Shown: piece after piece, positions 44,970 to 56,632 of the stretch
How positions within the stretch are numbered: the first letter of the stretch is position 1
Layout: every line of letters begins with the position of its first letter
NCBI GenBank assembly: GCA_950022655.1
Contig: OX465584.1
Location: forward strand, 55,224,789-55,288,788
Reading direction: 5' to 3'
DNA from: Alentia gelatinosa
Lineage: Eukaryota; Annelida; Polychaeta; Phyllodocida; Polynoidae
Length of the DNA stretch: 64,000 bases
The notes under the pieces: model-generated
Seen by the model: only the letters and a program-made list of their open reading frames with translations
Database searches by the model: none
What the model was told of the DNA's origin: nothing
Position numbers and translations under genes: made by a program

Positions 44970-45225
44970 TATAGAGGAAACCCATTCAAGTTTAGAGTCA
45001 GGGCTCGTATCCCATCGAGTTTGAATCACTACGGAATTCACAAGCTCTGACCCTAAACTTGAATGGGTTTCTGAATTTATTTCACCCTTCACATTGATTA
45101 ACGGGCTAACATTTGTGACATAATCCCCCCATTGGGTATTTTTCCTAAATATTTTATGGGCGTTAGACACAAGTTCCCAATGCTAAGTCTATAGGGAAAA
45201 AGAATATCAGGGGTGAGATAAAATC
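44970..45225. mobile_element. Foldback element (TCTCACCCC family, stem type b)
   Basis: The palindrome has arms CCCATTCAAGTTTAGAGTCA and CTGACCCTAAACTTGAATGG (44986-45072), next to a module running from TTATTTCACCC (45078) to GGGGTGAGATAAA (45209-45221). Stem b recurs at 53675-53812 and 57117-57262. Confidence 0.75.
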
Positions 45226-45446
45226 TCGTTCTTAGCCATTTTAACATGTTTGAGACACTCCCCGATCACTGACGTCATACTAATGCAGTCTATGAATTGT
45301 TGATGACATTTGGCCAAACTTGCGAATGCGGCAACTGCAGACTTCACTCGTTTGAGCAATTTGGAGGAACCGAAATGGCTATTTACACATTCTTAACTGG
45401 ATTTCATTGAGTGTTTGTATATTCCCTAATTTCATAAAGTCGCAGA

Positions 45447-45795
45447 GACAGGGTAGGATAAATACGAAACCGCACTCGAGTTAGTATTATACGGAAACTG
45501 GCTTACTGTCTTTGTACGTCAAAAATAACGCGGTAAAATTATTGATCAGATACATCCCGATGCCGACGGCAGAGGGATGTATCTAATTTATAATTTTACC
45601 AAGTATTTTGACGTACTACGACAGTCAGCCCGTTTTCGTATTATTATATACCTAAAAATGACGAACCTTTAGCTAGTCACGTGTTCACATACCCCGTACG
45701 TCACAGTGTGACGTATGGCTATACATACGTCATGGGTAGCAGAGGGCAGTATGTGTGGGTCATATGGCCATAGGTGTATAATAATATTAGTGTTT
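45447..45795. mobile_element. Foldback element (TCCTACCCC family, stem type g)
   Basis: GGGTAGGATAAATACGAAAC begins the unit. The palindrome arms are ACTGTCTTTGTACGTCAAAA and TTGACGTACTACGACAGT, with a loop region of GGTAAAATT/AATTTTACC enclosing CCGATGCCGACGGCAGAGGG. The tail CGTATTATTATATACCT...TATAATAATAT is shared with 63640-63985. Confidence 0.7.
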
Positions 45796-46019
45796 GTACC
45801 ACTCCGGTCAGGTCTGTTCCTCACTGGTTTCTACTGAACATTTACTAGTTACACGAATACTGGGCATAAATAGGTTTCTGATAAACTAGATTGAATTATA
45901 TGACTTGAAAATCAGCATGATAGATGGGTATTACCAGGTACAATGTATCCTTGTGTGCAGTGGTACATGCCTAGGCATCAGATAGTAGCATCCCTAGAAG
46001 AAAATCCCTGAAGTCATTT

Positions 46020-46052
46020 GCAGATCCCCTCCTCCCCCCCCCCCCCCCCCCC
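46020..46052. repeat. C homopolymer
   Basis: About 22 consecutive C lie at 46031-46052, with a second run of about 17 C at 49443-49459. Both are simple repeats and weak points for assembly. Confidence 0.9.
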
Positions 46053-46117
46053 GACTAAACAAGCTTACTGGGAATTCAAAAACGACGATAACTGTGGCCC
46101 CTTGTGTGGAGGACTGG

Positions 46118-46386
46118 TACTATGAAGAGACGTCACGAGTTTGAGTCTGAGTTTATTTATGCCACGCATTTTGTTGGCTCCATAATTTCACGAGTCGAAG
46201 ACGAGTGACATTACGGAGCCAATAAATTCAAACTCAAACGAGTGGTTTCTAGATTTTATCCTACCCCGTTTCCATATTTTTTCAGTATCAGAAAGTAGTG
46301 ACATAAACAACACTTTATGTCACACCTGTGACATAAACAAATCCCATGTTAAGCCTATAGCGTTTTTTTATTAGGGGTAGGATAAT
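46118..46386. mobile_element. Foldback element (TCCTACCCC family, stem type e)
   Basis: The palindrome 46118-46250 has arms CACGAGTTTGAGTCTGAGTT and AACTCAAACGAGTGG, with TTCACGAGTCGAAGACGAGTG near the loop. It abuts a module running from TTATCCTACCCC (46257) to GGGGTAGGATAA (46374-46385). A close copy is at 56085-56345. Confidence 0.75.
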
Positions 46387-47673
46387 AAAGTGTATCTACT
46401 CTCCAACCAGAACCGTATCTTTATGTCCTATTGATGTTATACCAAGTAATCTGCATGGGAGAGTGTAGTGTGAAGCTGGTTCCTGGTGTTAGCTATGCAT
46501 TCAGAATAGTCTATATGGTAACTAGGCGATGGTTTCAGGGATTTCAGGAATTGTCATCCAAGTATTATCTATAGGCAGCTTGTTAGGGAAACCCTGAAGA
46601 TCATGGAAGTATCAATGCACACGTTTACAGGGAATTCAGGTACAGGGGTTCTAGAAATAATATGGGTTGACATACACAGGATTTATTTAGGCTTTGAAAT
46701 ACTGAAAACAATATTTCTATGTTTTATAAAAATCCCTGATTTTAGGGATTTCTCTGAACTCTGACATTCCCGGCTGAGTCTGAATACAGGGATATTTTAT
46801 ATTCTTCAAAGAGGGATCAAAGAGCGCTTTATACGAGAATATTTCATTCATTTTGTTAGGTCAGTAAAATATGTATCTCAATAAAATATTCTAAAATCAT
46901 AATATCTGTGATTTAGTTCTTCCCCTCTCCCTGTGTGCAGTAACTGTGCTCTGTGAAGATTGTTTAGTGTGTAGTTTAAATCTAAATAGAAGCTGCCTGA
47001 AAGTCAGACGCACAGAAAGACTTAGGCCATATTTACGGGGACCAGTCAAAGGACCATCTGTAGTCAAAGTACTGCCGAACTGGCAGGTCAAAGTTCCAGC
47101 CTAGATAAGGGCCTCTTCTATGAAAATACAAGATATAGTGAGATCGGTTGCGATTTGGTTATCTTGATAAGTCTTGCTAGGTTTTGAATAATTGCGTGCA
47201 TATTTGCCGCAAAGCAACGGTCTGGTTAAGCACCTTCACCGCATTCTTGTCACAATATGCTGCAGTATGCCGCGATATGTCGGCAATAGATCTTGAAGCA
47301 TCGAAATATACACACGACATCGCAAATAAGTACACATATGACTATGCGCAGTGTGTTGCGACTAAGAAGGTAAGATATATCGCAACAATGCAAGATATAT
47401 CAAGACATACTCAGATATAACACGGCAAATGCATCGTGTTGGTGGAATCAACACATTAGTGGACAAGGGCCAATGCTTTCACAACTCATGGCGGTGGCGC
47501 GCACCAGTTGCTTTAACACCATGTAACGCTCTGTAGCCCTGCTAGATGTATGTGAACCTGGTGTAACTGAGATGCCTATTTGTCTCAGTGATTCACACTT
47601 TCATAAACAAGTTATCCCTGATCATTTTTATGAAATGAAAATAGCTTTCAACATACTCATAATAATCATTATC
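46387..47673. other. Intergenic sequence without a recognised gene
   Basis: Only short open frames without domain character occur. No splice-bounded exon could be supported. Confidence 0.4.
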
Positions 47674-47955
47674 TCACCCCGGTATTTTTCTCCATAGGCT
47701 TAACGTTAGGAACTCGTACTCCACGGCCGTGAAGTTCGTGTACCCAATACTCAATGGCTAATTGGGTGATTCATTTTATCAATAAATAATGTTTTACGGG
47801 GTGAGATAAAATTATTAACCCACTCAATGAAAATAACTTGGTCTGCACTCCAACTCGTTTGACCGCAGAGTAATTTACTCAGCTTCGCTTTGTGAATTAC
47901 TCTGCAGTCAAACTCGGTGGAGTACGGACCTAGATATTTTCATCTCGTGGGTTTC
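47674..47955. mobile_element. Foldback element (TCTCACCCC family, stem type d)
   Basis: The module is complete: TTATCTCACCCC (47674) to GGGGTGAGATAA (47798-47810), with CATAGGCTTAACGTTAGGAA inside. The adjoining palindrome (47819-47955) has arms AACCCACTC...GTCTGCACTCCAACTCG and CTCGGTGGAGTACGGAC...GTGGGTT. Its loop TCAGCTTCGCTTTGTG belongs to the GGCTTCGCCT group. Confidence 0.8.
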
Positions 47956-48010
47956 CTTCTAAATACCACTGGAAATAACAGAACTGTACACCTTGATACA
48001 ACCAACAGGG

Positions 48011-48064
48011 TGGTACTTTGACTTTGATATAGGTGGTACTTTGACTGTGGGTGGTACTTTGACT
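48011..48064. repeat. Three near-tandem GTGGTACTTTGAC words
   Basis: GTGGTACTTTGAC occurs three times within 54 bp. It lies beside a small inverted-end element whose ends are ACCGAATTTACACCT and AGGTGTAAATTCGGCC (about 48065-48224). Confidence 0.6.
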
Positions 48065-48597
48065 GGTAACCGAATTTACACCTACCGATTTTGACCACAG
48101 ATTCAAGAATCTGACACTGGTGACCAATCAATATACCGATAATGATTGGTCAGCACCCCCGACCAACTTTTATTCTCCCCAAATTTTATTGGTGCATTTT
48201 CCGTTGTCAGGTGTAAATTCGGCCTTACTTGCCTGTGGCTCACAAGTTAATATGAGAAGAAAAGAAAAATCGTAAATAACAGGAAAACTACCATCTCTGG
48301 GACTTTGTAAATATACATCTTATTCGGTAATAATCAGTCACTCGATATCATACACAAATCACGGGTATATCATAATGTTAACTTAGATAACAGCAGAATA
48401 TATATAATTATGTAAAGATATCATCTGGTTAACCTACAACAAGCAATAACGAAAAATATAGAACAATCCCAACGTCTGACCAAATCTACGTTGGACTACC
48501 ACACTTCCCCATCTATATGGTGAGGCTGACACATATAAATTCAAATCCATCAAAGTACTATGTTACAGTAGTGTCAGACACAGTATGTGTCAGTATT

Positions 48598-49970
48598 AAA
48601 GCCAGTTTCCATTGGCCGACTATTCGGCAGCCATCTGTGATCGGAAACCACCGATCGACATTTTTTTTTTGGTATACCGACACCAGACACCAAGCTTGTG
48701 ACCAAACGAGAAAGGCAGCTGGTGAGTTTAATGTGTGAATTGTCCAGAGACGTCCAGAATCTCAATTTAAAATTTTATTAATAATAAAAAAAAAACAAAA
48801 AAAAAGAATCTCAATTTAAAACAGCGTGGAACCAGGAGTGATGCTAAACTAAATTTACTTGAACACCGTTTCAAAACTAATGGGTACCTCAAAGGTCCCT
48901 CATATAGAGGTTCTAAGTTGTGCCTCGAGACACAATCATTACCCACTAAGAAATCCTTTAAAAAAAATAAAAATCCTTTAAGTATACTGTTAAAAATCTC
49001 TGAAGGTGCTCCTACCACTGATTGTGTTATACTTATGTTGCTTCACTGACTGGGTATCCAATTTATGATGTATTACAATTCCGCTGTTCAAACTATCAGA
49101 TTTATGTATTCATTATCATTCTATCTTGATGTATGTTTAACTAAGGTTTTTGATTAGGAATACTTTCTCCCCTATACATGGAAGAACTGTTTATCTAGAC
49201 AGAATGAATTTTGCTGAATAAAAGAAAAAAAAACCATATAACTGAATGGAAACAGCCTGGTATTTGAAATGGTCACTGATCAATTGTACATAGATTATGC
49301 AATAAGACCACCACTGTCCGATTTGGTCAATGACCGATCGGATCAAAATGCTTCGATTTCATCGGTGAGACTCAAGATTTTAGACCGAAACGTCCATCGG
49401 TATGGACATGTAAAATGCAGTGAAGACAAGGCAAACACTGTACCCCCCCCCCCCCCCCCGATAACAAGGTAAAGCCCATTTCTTTTGGCCGATTTTTCGG
49501 CACCGATCTGCAGTCAAGAACCATCTATTAACTTTTTGGGACAAACCGATGTCAGATTGGTGAATGGAAACGAAAACTTGCAGGGAATCTCACCGATTAA
49601 TTTGGCATAGATGATGTAACAAGGTCACTACTGATGGATTCCCTGACAAAAAATCTAAGCATACCTGGAAAATACAGTAGAAACAATGCATACAATGCAC
49701 CCTCACCGATAAATTGATACCGACATGCAGTTGGTGGCAACAACGTCAGATTTTTAGGGAAACTTAAAAAATCTCTGCGGTTTTCGTCAGCCAATGGAAA
49801 TGCCATGCAGTCAATGGTACCACTGAAAAACTTTTAGGAGAACCCAAGTATTCGGCACCGATTTCATCGGCTGATGGAAACAACATGCAGTCAGTGGCAC
49901 CACCAACAGATTTTTAGGAGCACGCGAATAATCGGCGCCGTTTTCGTCGGCCAGAGGAAAATGGCTTTAA
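48598..49970. mobile_element. MITE region with GGCCGA...CGGC inverted ends, probably nested copies
   Basis: TAAAGCC(A/C)RTTTCNNTTGGCCGA followed by CGGC occurs at 48598 and again at 49473. The inverse, CGTCGGCCAGAGGAAAATGGC, closes the region at 49943-49970. Within 49780-49930 the phrase ATGGAAA(C/T)...CATGCAGTCA...GGCACCACC recurs. The segment 48770-49250 differs and may be a separate insertion. A C run lies at 49443-49459. No gene is seen. Confidence 0.6.
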
Positions 49971-50326
49971 GGCCACTCAAAAAAAAAACCTTGTTTCTCA
50001 TCACCGCGCGCATCAGAAAAAACGATTTTAGAAGATTTTTTTTTTTTTAATAGATGAACCTTGATAGAAATTATGAAAGGCATGTGTATTTAGTATCAAA
50101 TTAAAGCTCCTGATGTCAGGGATCCATTACATGTATAGCCAGTAAAAATCTGGAAACCCCGCGTAAGCAGACACCCCGCGTCAGCAGCCATTTTAGCCTG
50201 GATTGGAGGATGTCTGCTATGCAGGGTTTTACTGTATGTCTGCCATCTTTGATAAAAAAAAAAAGCGCCCTCATCATATTTTTCATGGCTTGGTGATGAG
50301 AAACAAGTTTGGTTTTTTTAGTGGCC
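49971..50326. mobile_element. MITE with GGCCACT(C/A)AAAAAAA inverted ends, holding a smaller element
   Basis: The left arm has GGCCACTCAAAAAAAA then CTTGTTTCTCATCACC; the right arm has GGTGATGAGAAACAAG then TTTTTTAGTGGCC. Inside, AGTAAAAATC...CCCCGCGTAAGCAGACA pairs with TGTCTGCTATGCAGGG...TTTTACTG (50140-50237), a nested element. Confidence 0.75.
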
Positions 50327-51053
50327 TAAGAAAGATGAGACGTCCCTCTGTGTCTGTGTGACTGGACCAGTAGTTTCTTTAAAAATAGACTTTAGGCTGC
50401 CTTGAAAGATTCTGTTTGGGGCCATCAATAAAGTATGCACACAGAATTTCCGAACAAAGAAGGAGTAAACGAAAAATCTCCAATTTTTTTTTTACCCACC
50501 CACCCCCTCAGTGGGTATGTACTTTAAGGATGACTCCTTTCCATAAAGTTGATATGGCCTGCTATCCTTGCAGTACAACCAAATCCCTAGTACAGATCAA
50601 AGCATTCAGCAACAAGTTCTTTTTACACTTTCGTAAATATATAAATGTCTCCTCCAATAAAACAATGATAACGTCCATACGGAAATGATCACAATAACTA
50701 GGTATTAATGTAATGAGCTTGCACAGTCCTATTGGATGCAAAAACGAAGTGTACTTCGTAGACATTTCCCTGCATCATGTTGCCTCGCGATCCAGACGTT
50801 TCTAAGCATACCGGGGCATATTGCCTCGAGGCACCATTGGCAATAATATCATATTTCAATAGGTAAAGAATTAATTCGTTCAATTCTACCATAATTGGAC
50901 TATTGGTTGAAGAATATAGGTCTTTGATTAAATTTTATCAGATTCTATGGCAATATTTTGAAACGATGAGAGGTCTTCCTCTGACCACTGCCTTTGGGTT
51001 TGCATCAAGTGTATTAAATACTCTCAGGGAAGGATTAAACCCAATGTCTGGTA
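50327..51053. other. Intergenic sequence without a recognised gene
   Basis: Short open frames on both strands lack domain character. A purine/pyrimidine-rich patch lies at 50484-50510. Confidence 0.4.
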
Positions 51054-51348
51054 AGGGGTGTGCTCCAACACGCTAGCAGTATGGTATGAAAAGAGTGCCA
51101 CACAGCATGTTAGCTCAAGTATAGAGACCGGCACGGGGGAACAGGTCCGACACCCACTAGTGGGGGCCACATGGCGATGAACCATCAAAACCTAATGAAA
51201 TAGGTTTCTCCATTTACCAGTTAATCACTGGCCATTTGCCAGCTGGTGGCTGGTAGCGGTAACTGGGCCAGCGGATTTGTACACTATAAGCAGCGGCCAC
51301 ATGGTGCTCTTTTGATGCCATACTACCGACTCAATGGAGCATGCCCTT
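51054..51348. mobile_element. MITE with ~60-bp inverted ends (AAGGGCATGYTCCA), second copy
   Basis: The ends AGGGGTGTGCTCCAAC and TGGAGCATGCCCTT, with inner arms AGTATGGTATGAAAAGAGTG and GGTGCTCTTTTGATGCCATA, match 41671-41952. TA flanks are present on both sides. Confidence 0.75.
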
Positions 51349-51508
51349 TATTCTAGGATGCCCTTGATTGCGGCTAGATAAACCACAAACTTTGTTTCAG
51401 ATATATCTAATAATTCATAACAACGAGCTGGAATTGACTTCAGTGGATCGTGGCGGGGCTTTGAATCAGTGACGAGTGATGCGGAGACACAGCACTGCTC
51501 CGGCTCTC

Positions 51509-51747
51509 TCAGCTCATCCACATGTCAACGAGCAGCTGTGGCAAGGGGAGGTCGCTCAGCTCCGTGAAGTTCTTAATGACCTCTGCGCTGCGGACCGGTA
51601 GGGAGCGCAGTTCTGTGAGAGCGTGGATACATCCCAGAAAGGCGTAGGGCTCGTCCGGACGGGTTACTTGTAGCCTGTAATACAGCGCCTCTGCCACCTG
51701 CTCCTGGCACTTCTGAACTTTCATGGGCTCATGAAGAGTGACAAGTT
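51509..51747 (-). CDS. Nuclear-receptor LBD last exon, second receptor gene
   Basis: This 239-bp terminal exon has a TTTTTTTCAG acceptor and a phase that fits the exon at 52285-52509, giving MAT then ELVTLHEPMKVQKCQ at the junction. It encodes helix 8-11 with AEALYYRLQVTRPDEPYAF and ALTELRSLPV and ends LPLPQLLVDMWMS, stop TGA. The LTELR motif and position of the final helix place it in the NR1 family, probably NR1H-like; the AF-2 core again has Asp (LLVDMW) where Glu is usual. It is a paralogue of the receptor at 37-40 kb, but clearly more diverged than the cassette copies are from each other. Confidence 0.85.
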
Positions 51748-52284
51748 CTGAAAAAAAATTAGGTGAATATCAGTCTAAAACATGCTAGAACATGCAAACA
51801 GTAGAAAACAACATAATTAAGTAGAAATCAACATGACCATGTACTATTAAACAACTGAATAACCTTTTTTTATTGAAAAACAACGTAATTACAAACACAG
51901 ATATTAACATTTCCTAAGACTCCCCAGCATCATATAAAACTATTCTCCAATTCCTATATAAGATCGTGGAAGTCCAGCAGCATCATTAAAGTCAATGAAA
52001 TATCTGATCGGACCTATGCCATCATATATATTCTATAGTATAGCGTATAAGTCCTAAATAACTTGTTAACTCTTTATTTACTTAGTACAATTCCCTAAAC
52101 GCCACTAGTGATTAAATAATTTTTGTTTTGAGTCTCAATTACTCAGAAGTGAAATTTAGCCTATTTAGAGAAACTTGCTGGTAAGGGTCCATTAAGATAC
52201 GATATAAATTTCTAAAGAAAAATAAATATATAATTTTTTTTTTTTTTTTTAAATATATAAAAACAAAAAACCATGGATACCAAC
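51748..52284 (-). other. Intron of the second receptor gene
   Basis: The 537-bp intron runs from the GTTGGT donor at 52284 to the TTTTTTTCAG acceptor at 51748. It contains only AT-rich sequence and a T run at 52232-52250. Confidence 0.7.
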
Positions 52285-52509
52285 CTGTTGCCATCAGGTT
52301 AATCGCTATCAACAAAGCAATGTCCTCTTGAGTCAACTTCATCTTTTGTAGCATTTTAATTTTTTCTATGAATTGCAAGATTGTATCTTCACTGTGAATG
52401 GCCATCAAAGCTTCCACTGCTATAGTCTTGCCTTCGCTGCCCGTATATATTCCCTCCTCCGCGTTCCATGCATGATGCGAACAAAGTAGCCACATACCAG
52501 GACGATGCA
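52285..52509 (-). CDS. Nuclear-receptor LBD penultimate exon, second receptor gene
   Basis: It is exactly 225 bp with the same split-codon phases as 39552-39776. The acceptor is TTTTCGCAG and the donor GTTGGT. It encodes HRPGMWLLCSHHAWNAEEG, then IHSEDTILQFIEKIKMLQKM, then the conserved KLTQEDIALLIAINLM box, which corresponds to helix 7 entry and is very like the equivalent segment of FXR/LXR-type receptors. The match in length, phase and motif order with the first receptor is strong evidence for descent by gene duplication. Upstream exons were not recognised between here and 64 kb. Confidence 0.85.
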
Positions 52510-52669
52510 CTGCGAAAAAACACACGACTGTGAGTGTGGATGTGCATCAAGGATGTGAGTGTGAAAGCGTCTACATCCTACTCGCCATTTGCAAACATTC
52601 ATCGCAGAGCAGCATTGAGGAAAAAAAACAACAATGTTGAAGACCGTGCATCTTTGAAGATGTATTATA

Positions 52670-53180
52670 TGGAGACAGGGTTAGTGTGCCTGAATGCGAT
52701 CTGTTCCGAGTTGGGTTTTTTTGGTCAGAAATTTTCACCGAGTTCAAAGATCGAGGTGAATATTTCCCTAAAAAAAATACAAGGAAAGATGTGATTCAGT
52801 CTCCTTTATTTAATATCATCATATACCTGGAAATCATAAAGACTCCATTTTAAAACTCAATAAATAGCAGAATAAGTGGTCACGTGGTACCGAGGGACGT
52901 ATGAATATTATTTCGTCACTCGAAGACGAACGGAATTTATCCTCCTGGTCAGTAAGACATTCGCATATAGATCTACGATGAGAATGAACTGCATTGAGAT
53001 TCATAGCCACTGAAAATATGCCAGTCATTCGGAGTAATCTCACGCGGCAAAACTGTGTGAGATTACATGGCAAACCAATACATATTGGTGCAGTGGGACA
53101 GTGGAAGATCTGCTCTTACAGAATTGTCTGTGAAAAAAAATTAAAAAAAATGAAAAAAATGACTGGCATATTTTCAAAGT
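52670..53180. mobile_element. Decayed foldback element (stem type j)
   Basis: GGTTAGTGTGCCTGAATG, TCTGTTCCGAG and TTTGGTCAGAAAT match the arms at 59790 and 60770. The tail AATAAGTGGTCACGTGGTAC matches the tail at 59990. It lies just upstream (in the sense of the - strand gene) of the second receptor's exon. Confidence 0.6.
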
Positions 53181-53187
53181 GCGGTTC

Positions 53188-53337
53188 AGATTTTATCTCA
53201 CCCCTATCACTGACTCATTGACTAACATTTATGACAACATCTCCCATTGAGTATTTTTTTAAATACCCTATGGGCGTTGAGTATGAGTTGCCAATGTTAA
53301 GTCTATGGGGAAAAATACCAGGGGTGAAATAAATACA
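53188..53337. mobile_element. Foldback module without palindrome
   Basis: TTTTATCTCACCCCT (53191) to CAGGGGTGAAATAAAT (53320-53335), with GAGTTGCCAATGTTAAGTCT inside: a solo module with both inverted ends. Confidence 0.7.
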
Positions 53338-53524
53338 TGTGTATTTTTCTAGAGTTGTTGAAAAGGTCGTACAGCTTGGTGACCTTTCCATTGACTCTAC
53401 CAATAGTTGAACTTTTAAAGAATTGGTTCTTCGGTTGCTGAATGACCGAGGCATTTTGACTGACTTGTTTTTGTACCGCAACAAACCCCAGTCAATTCTC
53501 TGTTATAATCAACATTAACTGCTT

Positions 53525-53815
53525 TTATCTCACCCCAGATATTTTTCTCCATAGACTTAACATTGGCAACTCGTATCCAACGCCCATGAGATATCTAGGA
53601 AAAATATCCAATGGGGGATTATGTCACAAATGTTAGCCCATTCGTCAATGTGAAGGGTGAGATAAATTCAGAAACCTATTCAAGTTTAGGGTCAGAGCTT
53701 GATACCTTCTTTTTTGAATCGCTACGTAATTCACGTGGCTTTGCCTTGTGAATTACTACGCGATTCAAACTCGATGGGATACTAGCTCTGACCCTAAACT
53801 TTCATAGGTTTGCTC
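53525..53815. mobile_element. Foldback element (TCTCACCCC family, stem type b)
   Basis: The module runs from TTATCTCACCCC (53526) to GGGTGAGATAAAT (53657-53670). The palindrome 53675-53812 has arms TTCAAGTTTAGGGTCAGAGC and GCTCTGACCCTAAACTTTC with loop GTGGCTTTGCCTTGTG. A near-identical element is at 56970-57262. Confidence 0.8.
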
Positions 53816-53825
53816 TATAGTATAT

Positions 53826-55730
53826 CCTGTATACAGAAGCAGTTTCACTAAGTGCAAACTCCCAACCTTGAAATAAAAAACAGTCGACGGAACGGCTTAA
53901 GTGGACACAGAAAGTGGTTATGACAGTAACTTCTCGGAGCTGTACTATAAATCATCTCTACAAACAACGTACCATGACACTTACCAAGGGATTTATACAC
54001 GTCTTTATTGTAAATAACGTATACACAGTCCTTCTACGAGGTTTCCATATGTATTTCAACTGAGTAACCATACATTTACAATACCAGAGAAACTGATATG
54101 TTTAACAAACCATTCAAAGCCACTAATAATGTAATAACATGTATGTAAATGTATATGAATCAATAAGATTATTCATTTCCGATCTTTTTTAATATTTGAC
54201 AATCTTTCTTTTTCTGCAATGTAAAATTATGCAAACTGGTCAATAGATATAGTTTATCACATTGTATCAAAAATATAAAACACTTTCATTAACAATCTTG
54301 ACACAATTTTTCATTATTTCCTTTTTTTTCTTTAATGAATATCTAACAAGCTTTTTTTCAGTGACACTGCAGTGTAAGATTATGTAAACTGATCTACAGA
54401 AACAGTATATCATATTGTATCAAAAATATGGAACACTTCCAATAACAGCGTTAAAATAATTATTTATCATTATGACAATTCTATACTGTTAACAAAAACT
54501 AGATACCCTAAACGGTCTAATTCAAATGACTTTTTGTATAAAAACATACATCGGGCAGAAATCACAAATGTATTGAATTTACCACTCATCGCCTATGTCT
54601 CACAATATTAAGGGACTAGAGATAAACAGGTTACATGCAATGTCTTAGTCTCCTGCTATCTTTAAGTAACCGATATTTGCCTATCTCAGTTGTCTGATAT
54701 ATTACATGATTTATACAGGGTTGTCAGTGGGGGTAAGAAAAAAACATTGAAATATTTGTTTTTTGCAATACAGAATTTATGCATTACATATGCATTACAG
54801 TAGGAATCAAGGGAAAGCTCAATTTTTACATGGGTCAGTGGGGAGGTTCAGCAGGGGATTCTGGGCTGTGGCTAAATTGGGCTATTTAGCAGTTGGTATA
54901 TCAATATTACACAAGGAATCATTTTGTTGTTCTGAAAATGAAAACATTGAATTCAATGGAAACATTGAAAACTGGCATTCCTGTTTGTATATTGTATTTT
55001 TATAAGTATTGACTGTGAATAATTATCCTAATATTTTCTTATACTGATGATGTTATACTGTTAAACGGAATAGGAACCCGAAGAAAACCAGCACTAACAA
55101 TAAGTTAAGCTGACGGGATCCCTATCATTGGTTCATAGTTATGATGATATGATCACCTATTAAGTATCTGTATTAAAAAGAGGAATCAATAAAAATCTGA
55201 TAAAAAAAAAATATATATATATTCAGTCGATGTTTGCACCACTCAACTGTAGTCTTTTTTTTTCAGTTTCAATCTGTTTTCTGTTACCGATACCAGAACA
55301 CTACTTTATAAATGTTAAGGGACATGGAGTTATCGCACTAGTCTCAAGGATGTCAGTTAGGGTCATGAAAAATGGAAATATTGTTTTCATATTAATCACT
55401 TAATCCCTGATGAAGGCATTGTCCCTGCAGAAATTAGTAGGACATATTAGGTGTTAATCGCACATACACAACGTTAAAGAGTTAGTAGTATGAACACCCA
55501 TGACAATAAATGACGGACTAAACACAACAAGTCGTAAGTATCGCTTGGTTTCTGACACTTATAGCATCATCATTTTTCAGGTGTAATTTACTGCCACAGA
55601 GAGACTGACAAAACATGGAAAACACAACATTGTTGGCCATGGAATGGGGCTTGGGTGTGTAGGGAACTACTGGTTATTGGTGCGAATGGGGCCCAATTTG
55701 TTCCCTCTTTTCTTTACAGAAACTTTTTTT
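53826..55730. other. Long AT-rich stretch without a recognised gene
   Basis: A diverged ~75-bp direct repeat lies at about 54225-54300 and 54375-54450 (CATTGTATCAAAAATAT and similar words). TA runs occur near 55203-55220. No exon with splice sites could be supported. Confidence 0.4.
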
Positions 55731-55734
55731 AATA

Positions 55735-55925
55735 AACCATGAGTGGTTGACGCGTAGTAATACACGAGCGTCAACCTCAAGTGGTTTACAAAGCAACCTA
55801 TCCACAAATTTATCGTTTGTTAGATCTACCATCAATCTTCTCGAGTAAATTAATCCCAGGAATTACCATATTACAGGGTACATCAATAGGGACTATTTCT
55901 TTACTTTATAGCACAGAGGGACTAT
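55735..55925. mobile_element. Foldback element, separate family (GGTTGACGCG stem)
   Basis: The arms AAACCATGAGTGGTTGACG and CGTCAACCTCAAGTGGTTT surround a TAGTAATACACG loop. This is followed by a module with CCCAGGAATTACCATATTA and ATCAATAGGGACT. A second copy with a larger loop lies at 57508-57720. Confidence 0.7.
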
Positions 55926-56084
55926 TTTCCCGTATACCATGGTTATGAAGGCCGTATACCATAGATCGGAATCCGTATACCACAGTTCTGGTATCTGTAA
56001 TATATCGCCACACATACGGACAGCTGTATATGACTGTAGCCTATTATAGTTATACCGTTCGGAATTCTAATCAGATTATCAAGA

Positions 56085-56345
56085 GACGTCACGAGTTTGA
56101 GTCTGACTTTATTTTTGTCACACATTTTGTTGGCTCTGTAATTTCACGAGTCGAAGCATGTGACATTACAGAGACAACAAAATGAGTGAAATAAGTAAAC
56201 TTAAACAAGTCGCGTCTAGATTTTAACCTACCCCATTTCCACATTTTTTTCAGCATTAGAAAGTAGTGACATAAACAACACCTTATGTCACACCCATGAT
56301 ATAAACAAAACCCATCCTATGGCGTTTTTATTAGGGGTAGGATAA
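56085..56345. mobile_element. Foldback element (TCCTACCCC family, stem type e)
   Basis: The palindrome starts GAGACGTCACGAGTTTGAGT and continues to GTCGCGTCTAG; the module runs from TTAACCTACCCC to GGGGTAGGATAA (56333-56344). It is a close copy of 46118-46386. Confidence 0.75.
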
Positions 56346-56354
56346 TATCATGAA

Positions 56355-56632
56355 ACATCACGAAATTTCAAATGATTGTTTATATGGCATGAGTTGTCTT
56401 TGCGGAATGATAACACGAAGCGGAGCTGAGTGATATCTGTAGCGGAAGACAACGAATGGCATGTAAACAATTATATGAAATTGAGTGATGTTTAGACTTT
56501 ATCCTACCCCATCATGTATTTTTGGCTTCATATGTCACCCGTGGCATATAAATATTTTATGGCATAACCGGGGCATACAGTCACACCATGTTAAGGCTAT
56601 GGAGATTTATATGCGGGGTAGGATAAAAACTA
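56355..56632. mobile_element. Foldback element (TCCTACCCC family, stem type f)
   Basis: The palindrome arms are CAAATGATTGTTTATATGGC and GGCATGTAAACAATTATATG, with AGCGGAGCTGAGTGATAT at the loop. The module runs from TTATCCTACCCC (56499) to GGGGTAGGATAA (56617-56628) and contains CATGTTAAGGCTATGG. It directly abuts the previous element. Confidence 0.75.

Noticed and set aside
46020..46052. C-run as a functional structure
   Set aside because: A simple homopolymer, length uncertain in assembly, with no supporting context.
48767..49018. Retrotransposon coding fragment
   Set aside because: The frame shows no motif that can be assigned; A-rich runs at both ends explain its openness.
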